A DNA stretch of 23,953 nt from positions 1-23,953 of the forward strand of contig JAJJLU010003932.1 of NCBI GenBank assembly GCA_023807065.1, in the 5' to 3' direction. Shown here piece by piece: positions 15,367 through 23,953 of this stretch. This DNA is from Isotricha intestinalis. Its lineage: Eukaryota; Ciliophora; Litostomatea; Vestibuliferida; Isotrichidae. Each line of letters opens with the position of its first letter. The stretch's first letter is position 1. Under the pieces are notes generated by a model. That model was given only the letters and a program-made list of their open reading frames with translations, had not been told where the DNA came from and did no database searches. Both the position numbers and the translations under genes were made by a program.

Positions 15367-16410
15367 TTACAAATTATCAAAATAATGATTAATATCATTT
15401 TTAACTTTAATAGAATTAACAGAAGAATATTTATTATCTTCTTCATTTACTACATCATCATCATCAGAAATTAAATTATTATCATAAATTTCATTAAGAG
15501 TATGAATAGACTCCACTTTTAATTTATCAAAAAAAAAAAGAGCAATAATTTGTAGAACATGAATAGGTCTTTTACTATTATGATTTCCATCAAACATAAT
15601 AATTTCTTTTGGACCAGAATATTTTTCATATAAATCTTTAGAATGTTCTTTCTTAATAAAATCATCATCAATACCATGACAAAACAAAGCAGGAATATTA
15701 TTACAAAATTGAGCGTCATTTATTGGTTCAATTTTTTCAATTCTCATATTAACTTTTTTTTCAATAATATCACTAACATATTTCTTAATAAAATTAATAA
15801 GGAAATTAGGTAATAAAGGAACAACTTTATTAACATATTCATTAATTAATTTATTTAAAGAAGAAAAACAAGAATCTAAAACAATACAATCAATAATATT
15901 ATTATTATTATTCTCTTTAGCAGATAAGAGAGCAGTTACTGCACCCATTGATCTTCCCCATAAACCAATAGTAGAAACTTTATTAGATTTTCTTAAATAA
16001 TTTAAAATAGTTTGAACATCATTTTTTTCATTATAACCTAATGAAATATATTCACCATCACTTTTTCCACTTCCACAAAAATCAAACGAAAAAACTGTTA
16101 TATTCATTGGTAATATATATGATAATAATGGAACTACTTCTACTCTACTTGAAGAATTCCCTGGTAAATATATTATTACTGGTAATCTTTCATATTCTCT
16201 TTCTTCATCAAATGGTTCCCAAAATGAGCATTCTATTCTCATTTTTTGAGAATTGTATAATTTGAAATCTGTTCTTTTATAACTATGAGATGATAATGTA
16301 AATTTTGGAGAACCTAAATCTAGAAGGCTGTATTTATCACGAGGCGGACGGATTAAACTCTTCCATATTATGTCATAGTTTGTTTCTAGGTAATTCTTTA
16401 TTGGATTCAT
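15367..16410 (-). CDS. Alpha/beta hydrolase (serine aminopeptidase S33 / ABHD17-like)
   Basis: A 347-residue hydrolase of a family common in ciliates and other protists. The N-terminal segment with NYDIIWKSLIRPPRDKYSL and LGSPKF is characteristic of that family. The nucleophile elbow GRSMGA supplies Ser154, HGIDDDFI supplies the acid (probably Asp249), and GNHNSKRP supplies His277. The oxyanion-loop motif, usually LHGN, reads YLPGNSSS here, with Pro instead of His at residue 83. It has no signal peptide, so it probably acts in the cytosol or at the cytosolic face of membranes on esters, thioesters or peptides; the substrate is unknown. The final 45 residues are an acidic extension. The ATG is the first in frame and the stop is TAA. 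It lies downstream of the large membrane protein gene on the same strand. Confidence 0.92.
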   Translation of the reverse strand: MNPIKNYLETNYDIIWKSLIRPPRDKYSLLDLGSPKFTLSSHSYKRTDFKLYNSQKMRIECSFWEPFDEEREYERLPVIIYLPGNSSSRVEVVPLLSYILPMNITVFSFDFCGSGKSDGEYISLGYNEKNDVQTILNYLRKSNKVSTIGLWGRSMGAVTALLSAKENNNNNIIDCIVLDSCFSSLNKLINEYVNKVVPLLPNFLINFIKKYVSDIIEKKVNMRIEKIEPINDAQFCNNIPALFCHGIDDDFIKKEHSKDLYEKYSGPKEIIMFDGNHNSKRPIHVLQIIALFFFDKLKVESIHTLNEIYDNNLISDDDDVVNEEDNKYSSVNSIKVKNDINHYFDNL

Positions 16411-16740
16411 TTTTTTTTAAATTAAAAAATATATTAATTAATATATTGGGTTTTATAGTTTTGGAGATATTAGAAGTAAAAATCGAAATGAAGTAATAAT
16501 AAAAATGATATAATTTAAAATATGATTGAATTATTTTATCTGTATTTTACTTAATTATTTCCAAAAAGTTCTTAAAATATAGTAATTCTTTCATCTAATA
16601 AATTTTAGAGTTAAAAAGTAAATTAATCGAAATTAATAATAAATAATTTTAATCTTTTTTTAATTTTTGAAAGGAAAAAATATATATTTAACTAATTTAT
16701 ATTTATTTATATAACAACAATATTTTCTTCAATAAAAATA
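16411..16740. other. Intergenic region
   Basis: 330 bases between two minus-strand genes, holding the presumed promoter of the alpha/beta hydrolase and the 3' end of the large membrane protein. I see no gene or repeat. Confidence 0.5.
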
Positions 16741-19700
16741 TTATTGTTTTTTATATAAAATAGTATTTAATATAACATTATAAAAGAAATCAATTTCATC
16801 ATTTTCTTTAGATAAATTATTAATATAAACGAGAAATAATAAGCAAATAGAAACAATTAAAAAAATTAAAACAATAAAAATAAAAGTTTCATTTTTAATA
16901 ACAACATTTTTAACTCTTTTAAAATCATATTTGAAACAAACATAATAACAAAGAGCAGCTTTTCTTATTATTTTTGAAATTTCAATTTCTGAAATATATA
17001 AACTTATATCAGAAATTCTTTTAAAATTTGATTCTTCAGTTTTATTTTTATCAGAAAGAAAATCAGAATAATAAGTAGTAATTAAATCATATATTGAATC
17101 AATTGCAGTTGGTAAACCTTTTGAATTTAATTTATATCCTATATTATTACAAGTTTGATAAATGCTTGAATATGATTCTTTTGATAAATATGTTAATTTA
17201 GGTAATTCATCAGTATAATTTGATAAAAATTTTGCTAAATATTCACAAAAATTTTCAGATAAAAATTGATTTCTTAATTCTTTTACTAATTTTAAATTAT
17301 CATTTATATTTCCTAATCCTATATTTGATACTTCTTCTAATATATAGGGATAACATAATTGTAAAATATTAAATAAATTATGTTCTTCAATATTTTTATC
17401 AATTAATTCACATGGATATGAAAAATCATTTCCTTTAAATTTTACTGTTATTTCTTTATTTGATAATACAGATAATTCATATGTTAAAACAAATTGGGTT
17501 ATATAATTATAATATTGATACATACTATTTTCAGTCTTTAAAATTGAAATATACATATTTTTATCTCTTATTGAAAGAATTATTTGAATTATTGATAATC
17601 CAATAAATATGATTATTATTGTTATTAATTGAATTAAAAATGTTGAATTCATTAATCCCATTTTCATTAATTTATGTCCATTTTGATCAAATTTTAAAGT
17701 TGATTCTTCTTCTTCTTTTTTACTATTCATTTTTCCTAAATTTCTTTTTTCTTGATTTAATAATTTTAAATTAGTAGAACTTGTTCTATTAGATAATTCA
17801 TTTAAAGGAGTAGTACTTTTAGTTAAAGAAATATTATTAGAATATAAAGATTGATCAGTTTGATTTAAAGTTTGTATTGGAGTAATATTTTTAATAATGT
17901 AATTATTATTAATATTATTATTATTCTTTATGTTATTATTTGTTATATTTAAATTATTATTTCCATTCAAAATTATTGAATTATTTATATTAGAAGGTTT
18001 ACTAAAACTTGAAGGTAAAATTAAATTTTTTGGTAAATGTCTTGGAGATTTTAATATTGGATTTACTTTATTTATTGAATTTTGTAAAATTAACTTATTT
18101 GAAAATTGTATTTTAGATAAACTTGCTCTTCTTCTAAATTTACTTAAATTATCTATTTTTTGTTTATTAGAATCAATAACTTTTTTAACATTTTTTGTAA
18201 ATGAAGATAATTCTAATGAACTTTTTAAACTTTCTTTTTCAATTATATCATCTCCAATTAATTTTGAAACTGGATCTCCTTTATAATTTAAATTTCTAAC
18301 AGTGAAAGGTTTTATTTTAATCATATTAAAATCATAAATTCTTTCTGTTAACATTATTTTAATTATATTACTTTCCTCATTATTATCTATAATTTCAATA
18401 TATTCAAATAATTTCCTATTAAAATCCATTCTTGTTGAATTTTCAAAAAATTCAATAATTTCTGCTGTTTTTCTTATTAGGAAAATATTAAAGAATCTTA
18501 ATTGTAAATGACATAAAAAATATTTTGAAAATAATAATTTAGTTGAATTTAAAAAAAGAAAAAATTGGATAATATAAAATATTGAAAAAGTAACACATAA
18601 ACTCATTGTTATTAAAGAAAATTTATATTGAATATTAACTTCATTTTTTATAATATTTGAAAAGCTATTTATTATTTCAGTTATTTGGAAATTTACATTT
18701 TGATAAAATGTTTCTAAAATTTTTATTCTTTCAATAGCAATTGTAAAATAATCTATTTCTGAATAATTTGATTGAGTAATTAAATCACTTGTATAATAAT
18801 ATTGAGATTGATTAAAAAAAATTTTAACGTTACTCATATTTAAAATAAATATTAAATCAGCATTTAAATCTTTAAAAATATTATCATTTACACCATAAAA
18901 TTTATTACCATTGATTTCATTAAGTGAATAATTTAATTGATTTAAAAAAGATAATTTAGATTTTCCAATTTTTGGAACATAAGGTAAAAAATAATTTAAA
19001 AATTTTGAATTAAAATATAAATAATCATCTAATCTTTCTATTAATCTTTCATGATGAAAATAAAGAGAATTATTATATCCATTAAAATATTCTTCTCTTA
19101 AACCATTATCTATCATTTGAATTGATAAAACTTTTAAAATAATTTGAAATATTGTTTGTGATAGCATTAAACAATTATTTGATTCTTGTAAATTTTTTTT
19201 AATTTCTTTTATTTTTTTTATTTTTAAAAGAAAAAAATATAAAATTATGATTCCAAAAACAACAGAAACAAAAGAAGGATAATATTTCAATATAATATTA
19301 TTTCTTCTATCTCTTTCTTTTTTATTTCTTTTCTTTCTATTAATTATTCTTTCGTTTTCCGCGTTGTCGTTGTTTTTTTCATTTTGATTATTATTATTAT
19401 TAATATTATTTTTGTTATTTATTTCAGAATTATTTTTTTCATTTTTATTTATTTCATCTTTTTTTTTCTGAATTTTAATATTAAAAAATTGTTGAAGAAT
19501 AATATTAGATAAATTTAATATATTATAAATTTTTTCATTAAAAGGAAAAATGTGAATATTTCCAATATTAGAATTATTATTATTATTTTCTTGTTGAGTT
19601 TTAATAAAAGAGCTTAAAGTATTATCAGAATTATCAACTTGACTAGTAACAGTTGATTGAGGAAGCATACTTCTCATGTAATTTTTATTTATATATAAAT

Positions 19701-22464
19701 CATTTGATTCTTCTTCAAAAATAGAAGTTATAAAAAGGAAATAATATTTAATTTTATTTAAATCTTTAATTAATTGTTTTTGTTCATAAATAATTTCAAC
19801 TTTAAAATTTGTATTTGAAGATTCTAAAGAGTCAATTAAATTATTTAAAGGTAAAATTATTTTTGAAAAAGGATCTTCTCCTAATTGACCAACTTCTCTC
19901 ATATAAATATTATTAATTGAATCATAAACACTATTTAAATTTATTGTGAAAGAACCTTTATTTTGTAATTTTTCAACTTTAAATAAATCAATGACATTAA
20001 TTTGATATTTATTTAATATTTCAGAATTTATAAAAAAAAAATCTTCAAATCCTCTACTTAAATTTAATATTTTTCCATTTCTATTTGTAAATAAAAAAGA
20101 AGCTCCATAATAATTATTATTAATTGATTTTTTTCTTTTTTTTCCTTTTTTTCTATTATTTTTTTTTGTATTTGATGAATTTTGATTTATTAATAATTGT
20201 TCTTTTGCTTCTGTTAATTTTAAATAAAAATCAATTTTATTTTGTTTAAAAATTGTACTTCCTTCAACATCAAATAATATAATATAATTTTCTTTATCTA
20301 ATAAACAGAAATTATTCATTTTTAAAAAATCATTTCCTTCTTCTAAAGTTTTTTTAAAATGATATAAATAAGATTTTGAAAATGATTTAGGAAAAATATT
20401 ATTTGCATTAAGAGTTTTAAATTCATTATTATTATATTTTAATTTATGAACTAAAGTTGTTGTTGCATATTTTATTTTATAATTAATTCCTGATTTTTTA
20501 AATTCTACTGTTAAAATTAAAGAAAAATATTCATCTGGATCTTTTAGAAAAGAAGTTAATTGATAAGAAAAAAAATTTTGTAATAATGTTTCTTTTTTTT
20601 TTGAAATTTCACCAAAGAAATATTCATAAAAAATAATATATTTATAATAAGGATAACTTACTTTACATTTATATTGAGATAAAATTAATTCATTTTCATA
20701 TTTTAAAAACAAATAATTTTGATAAAATTTTTTAACTTGAAAAACAAAATTTTTAAAAGTAATAATGTCATCATTAAAAATTCTTAAAGAATCAATATAA
20801 TTAAATAAGAAATTTTTATATCTATCATTTAAATAAATGATTCTATCAATACTTTTATATAAATTATTATATTCTTTAATTATTTTAGAATGATTTTTTT
20901 TTTCATCTGATACTGATATTAATTGTAATTTTCCACTTATATTATGTAATTCATCATTATATATATTTAAAAATTCTTCTTTTAAATTTTCGATTTGAAA
21001 AAGAACTAAATCATTTTTTCTTATTTTTGGTCTATCTTTAATTCTTTCAAGAAGAAAAACACATTTATAATAATTTTTTTCAAACATAAAAAGAAAAGTA
21101 ATTATTAAAAGAAAATAAGTTAAAATATTTTTTTGATCAAAATTCATATTTGAATATTCTTCTATTTCAGTTTCTAAAAAAGAATATAATAAAGGAAAAT
21201 AAGTTTTAATGCAATTATGATGAAATTTTGAGTTTTTAATATTATTTAAAAAAGTATTCATTTGAATCATAAAACTTTTAGAATTAAAAGTATGACAATA
21301 AAAACAATTTTTATTGTTTTTTAATTGTTTACATCTTGGATTATGAATTCTTTTTTGAATTTCTAAATTTAATTCTAAAAAAATTTTTTTTAATAAATTT
21401 GGTTGATATTGATAATGTAATTCATTTAAAAATTTTAACATTTTATTATTAAAACTTTTTGGATTTAAATGAGAAAATTTAATTACTTCTTTTTTAATCT
21501 TTTTATTATCATAATAAAAATGAATTTCCATTAATAATAAAGAAAGACAAATTTCAACAATTAATTTAATTATTATAGTAGCAGAATCTTTTTGAAGAAT
21601 TTTTAAATTATTATTATAATCATATAAAGCAATAAATTCAATTCCAGAAGAAACAAAACAAAGAGAAAAAAAGAAAAAAAAAAATTTTTCTTCATAAAAA
21701 TTAGAATAATAACTATCATAATCAAAAAAGCAATAAATATATTGAATAAAAAATAAAGCTCTGATAATAATTTTTAAAATAACTTTATTTTGAAAAGATA
21801 AATAAAATTCAGATTGAACAGCGGCTTGAATAGTAGTAAAAATACTAATTCTAAAATCTTTATTATTCATTTTATTTATAAAAGGAGATTTATTTCTAAT
21901 AAATAAAGGTTCATTAATTAAAATAGAAGTTAAAGCAATTTGAACACAAAAAGCATTTATAATAGGAATAGAAGAAATACAAATCATAATAATATATATT
22001 ATTGAATTTTTATTTTTTGAAATTGGATTTAATATAATTTCAATATAAATAGAATGAAAAAATTGAGGAATAAAAAAAAATAAAAAGAAAAGCATATAAC
22101 TATATATTGAAAAATGTATTTCATAATATCTACAAATTTTACCTTCTGAATCCATTTGTGATTTTAATATTAAAAAAAAAATAAATGATAAAAGAGAAAA
22201 GATAAATAAAATAGCTTCTATGATATAATATAATTCTATTCTTTTTATTGTTGATATTATTTCTGATAAAGTAAATTTTCTTATCCAAAATGATATACTA
22301 TATTTACTTGTTAAATTCCAATCATGAGTTATTACCATTAATGGAATTAATTTCATTATATATATTAAAAAATATACTCTTTTTGATTTTGGAAAAAAAG
22401 CTTTCATCTTTAAAATGAAACTTATAGATTTATTTATTAAGTTATGTTCTATATTTTTTTCCAT
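16741..22464 (-). CDS. Giant polytopic membrane protein with PAS-like domain
   Basis: A 1907-residue protein in one open frame. About seven helices lie in residues 24-318. A cytosolic helical region (about 320-700) includes a Cys/His cluster (CKQLKNNKNCFYCH, about 379). A PAS-like segment at about 785-830 contains GASFLFTNRNGKILNLSRGF. Four further helices lie near 1060, 1285, 1605 and 1860, arranged as two pairs, each enclosing a non-cytosolic loop of about 200-220 residues. Asn-rich tracts near 1030 and 1540 are probably disordered. The order of N-terminal helices, helical/TPR-like region, PAS and paired helices matches large ciliate membrane proteins often labelled TmcB/TmcC-like or PAS S-box proteins. 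A sensory or channel-associated role is likely but unproven. I see no cyclase or kinase domain at the C-terminus. Confidence 0.82.
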   Translation of the reverse strand: MEKNIEHNLINKSISFILKMKAFFPKSKRVYFLIYIMKLIPLMVITHDWNLTSKYSISFWIRKFTLSEIISTIKRIELYYIIEAILFIFSLLSFIFFLILKSQMDSEGKICRYYEIHFSIYSYMLFFLFFFIPQFFHSIYIEIILNPISKNKNSIIYIIMICISSIPIINAFCVQIALTSILINEPLFIRNKSPFINKMNNKDFRISIFTTIQAAVQSEFYLSFQNKVILKIIIRALFFIQYIYCFFDYDSYYSNFYEEKFFFFFFSLCFVSSGIEFIALYDYNNNLKILQKDSATIIIKLIVEICLSLLLMEIHFYYDNKKIKKEVIKFSHLNPKSFNNKMLKFLNELHYQYQPNLLKKIFLELNLEIQKRIHNPRCKQLKNNKNCFYCHTFNSKSFMIQMNTFLNNIKNSKFHHNCIKTYFPLLYSFLETEIEEYSNMNFDQKNILTYFLLIITFLFMFEKNYYKCVFLLERIKDRPKIRKNDLVLFQIENLKEEFLNIYNDELHNISGKLQLISVSDEKKNHSKIIKEYNNLYKSIDRIIYLNDRYKNFLFNYIDSLRIFNDDIITFKNFVFQVKKFYQNYLFLKYENELILSQYKCKVSYPYYKYIIFYEYFFGEISKKKETLLQNFFSYQLTSFLKDPDEYFSLILTVEFKKSGINYKIKYATTTLVHKLKYNNNEFKTLNANNIFPKSFSKSYLYHFKKTLEEGNDFLKMNNFCLLDKENYIILFDVEGSTIFKQNKIDFYLKLTEAKEQLLINQNSSNTKKNNRKKGKKRKKSINNNYYGASFLFTNRNGKILNLSRGFEDFFFINSEILNKYQINVIDLFKVEKLQNKGSFTINLNSVYDSINNIYMREVGQLGEDPFSKIILPLNNLIDSLESSNTNFKVEIIYEQKQLIKDLNKIKYYFLFITSIFEEESNDLYINKNYMRSMLPQSTVTSQVDNSDNTLSSFIKTQQENNNNNSNIGNIHIFPFNEKIYNILNLSNIILQQFFNIKIQKKKDEINKNEKNNSEINNKNNINNNNNQNEKNNDNAENERIINRKKRNKKERDRRNNIILKYYPSFVSVVFGIIILYFFLLKIKKIKEIKKNLQESNNCLMLSQTIFQIILKVLSIQMIDNGLREEYFNGYNNSLYFHHERLIERLDDYLYFNSKFLNYFLPYVPKIGKSKLSFLNQLNYSLNEINGNKFYGVNDNIFKDLNADLIFILNMSNVKIFFNQSQYYYTSDLITQSNYSEIDYFTIAIERIKILETFYQNVNFQITEIINSFSNIIKNEVNIQYKFSLITMSLCVTFSIFYIIQFFLFLNSTKLLFSKYFLCHLQLRFFNIFLIRKTAEIIEFFENSTRMDFNRKLFEYIEIIDNNEESNIIKIMLTERIYDFNMIKIKPFTVRNLNYKGDPVSKLIGDDIIEKESLKSSLELSSFTKNVKKVIDSNKQKIDNLSKFRRRASLSKIQFSNKLILQNSINKVNPILKSPRHLPKNLILPSSFSKPSNINNSIILNGNNNLNITNNNIKNNNNINNNYIIKNITPIQTLNQTDQSLYSNNISLTKSTTPLNELSNRTSSTNLKLLNQEKRNLGKMNSKKEEEESTLKFDQNGHKLMKMGLMNSTFLIQLITIIIIFIGLSIIQIILSIRDKNMYISILKTENSMYQYYNYITQFVLTYELSVLSNKEITVKFKGNDFSYPCELIDKNIEEHNLFNILQLCYPYILEEVSNIGLGNINDNLKLVKELRNQFLSENFCEYLAKFLSNYTDELPKLTYLSKESYSSIYQTCNNIGYKLNSKGLPTAIDSIYDLITTYYSDFLSDKNKTEESNFKRISDISLYISEIEISKIIRKAALCYYVCFKYDFKRVKNVVIKNETFIFIVLIFLIVSICLLFLVYINNLSKENDEIDFFYNVILNTILYKKQ

Positions 22465-22706
22465 ATTTATTTATTTTTTAATTGAAAATAATAATATCAA
22501 ATTTAAAAATCGAAGAAAAAATCAAATAATGTATTTTCAAAAAATCAAATCAAAAAAAGATAATATTATGATATATAATTGATGTAAAATATTAACTTAA
22601 GAAAAAATAATATTATATAATTATTGAATTTTGTTTTTGAAAAGTATTTTTAAAAATATATTGAAAGTAAAATAAATTTATTTTTTTAATAATTAATATT
22701 TTAAGT

Positions 22707-23953
22707 TTATGTATCTCCTAATTTTATTTTAATTTTTTCAAACTTATTATATATATTTTCAATACTTATACACTGTTTTATCTTTTCATAATTATTTACT
22801 AAAAATATTATTTCTTCATTCTTTTTTTGTGTAAAAAAAGGAAGAAAATATTGATAAAATTTAAACTTTATTTTTTCCTTCTTTTTATTATTAAAATGCA
22901 ACTCATTATTATTAACATTAATTTGTTTTTTATTAAAAATATGAGTCTCATTACTAGGATAAATTCTAACATTTGAAGCAGATTTATTTTCTTTCAAATT
23001 ATTATCTTGTAAATGAATGTTCTTATTGTTAGTTTTAGAAATATTTAAACGTAATTGGTTTTTGTTCTTCAATAAAAAAAGAATTATTAATAATATCAAT
23101 CATAAGAATTTTTTCAATGAAAAAAGAGAGAATAAAATTAATAAAAAGATATGAAATACTAATTATTCCTTCAATACTTGCAATAACTTCAGGTAATTTT
23201 TTATATATTCTTTCAATTGTAGTAATTTCTTCCTGAGACAAAAAATAAATAATCCCAAATTGAGGATTTAATATTGAAAATATACTAGGCATTGAAAAAT
23301 CAATAGAAAAAGAAATTAAATTAAAAAAATTAAATTTTCTAATATGATTAAATAATAAACCATCATTAGATATATATTCTATTCGAGAAAAAAAAAATTT
23401 GTATTGTTTATAAATAGAAGTAGTAAAATGAATAGTTTCATATCTTAAATTATAAGAAACAGGATTAATATAATCATAATTATTAATATTCTTTTCTAAA
23501 AAACCAAGAATCACATAAACATTAGATAAAAGAGTATCAATTGTACTTGAATTTGAACAAGTATTAATCTCACTTGAATTAACACATTTATATAAATTAA
23601 TTGAAAAAGTTGAATATTCTGAATTATATTCTTTTCCATAAAGCAAAATATTTTCTGAAGTATCTATACAATAAGATAATTCAAATGATTCTTTTTCTAT
23701 ATTTGAGAATGAAGGATATTTTTCTATATAATTTGAATAATTACATTTTGTTACATTAATTTCTTTTTGAAATATTCCTGAATTATTTTTTTGTGTATAT
23801 ATTATTTTAGCAATAAAATGTATATTTATTTCTGGAATAACAAGATATTGACTTAATAAAGTAAAAAATAAAGGAATATTTTTTAAATTAATTGCAGAAT
23901 TTTTTGAATATTCTGTATTTGAAATTAATGAAAAATTTTTTCTTTGAAATAAA
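22707..23953 (-). CDS. Second ciliate-type two-pass membrane protein, 5' partial with frame break
   Basis: The reading frame is open from the right edge of the window down to 23035, so the N-terminus lies outside. The visible part has a non-cytosolic region with several Cys and potential glycosylation sites, the motif INPVSYN, and then IERIYKKLPEVIASIEGII before a hydrophobic helix. This matches the YKKLQD signature region of the protein at 10791. The frame then stops at 23035, but the next frame, open from 23099 to 22707, encodes a plausible cytosolic tail ending with a Lys/Glu/Ile helix like that of other family members. No ATG precedes the second frame, so it is not a separate gene. A one-base error near the seven-A run at 23074-23080 or a short intron would join the parts. 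The stop is TAA. Confidence 0.75.

Noticed and set aside
17930..18286. 118-codon plus-strand frame inside the giant membrane protein gene
   Set aside because: Antisense shadow of a low-complexity Asn/Ser region, with no independent coding signal.
1..23953. tRNA, rRNA, CRISPR arrays and transposases
   Set aside because: I scanned for tRNA B-box-like GTTCGA words in G+C-rich islands, regular spaced repeats and integrase-like frames. None was found; the few TCGA words lie inside genes or in plain A/T DNA.

Overview
The window looks like nuclear DNA of a protist, most probably a ciliate. It is extremely A+T-rich: intergenic DNA is nearly pure A/T and most genes are also well above 75% A+T by eye. 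It encodes long, intron-poor, Asn/Lys-rich proteins. Two genes (10791-12395 and 22707->23953) belong to a two-pass membrane protein family I know from ciliates, and a third (16741-22464) has the layout of the large polytopic PAS proteins common in ciliates. The standard code fits: Gln is read from CAA, and of 14 gene ends 11 use TAA, 3 use TGA and none uses TAG. A standard-code, very A+T-rich ciliate carrying a bacterial-type gene points to the trichostome (rumen/gut) litostomes. That placement is inference.

Layout. The left edge begins with a CCCCAA-type motif that may be the last bases of a telomere, followed by an imperfect inverted repeat (51-152). From 523 to 4158 lie four unrecognised genes: 523 (+), 1504 (-), 2376 (+) and 3181 (+). 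At 4627-5424 (-) sits an intact metallo-beta-lactamase-fold hydrolase whose much higher G+C and bacterial-type sequence mark it as acquired by horizontal transfer. A long empty spacer follows. Then come a 643-residue otubain-like deubiquitinase with a cysteine-rich C-terminus (6352-8283, -) and a small two-helix membrane protein (8799-9077, -). The plus strand from 9542 to 15198 carries a basic low-complexity protein, a two-pass ciliate-family membrane protein, an AT-hook protein paralogous to the gene at 2376, and a Lys/Asn-rich protein ending in a polybasic/cysteine tail. The right third is on the minus strand: an alpha/beta hydrolase (15367-16410), a 1907-residue polytopic PAS-like membrane protein (16741-22464), and a second two-pass membrane protein that runs off the right edge and contains a reading-frame break near 23035-23099.

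The genes are mostly single transcription units without operon logic. Themes are membrane sensing or surface proteins (three genes), ubiquitin processing (one), cytosolic hydrolases (two), and several lineage-specific, low-complexity proteins of unknown function. I found no tRNA, rRNA, CRISPR array or transposase.
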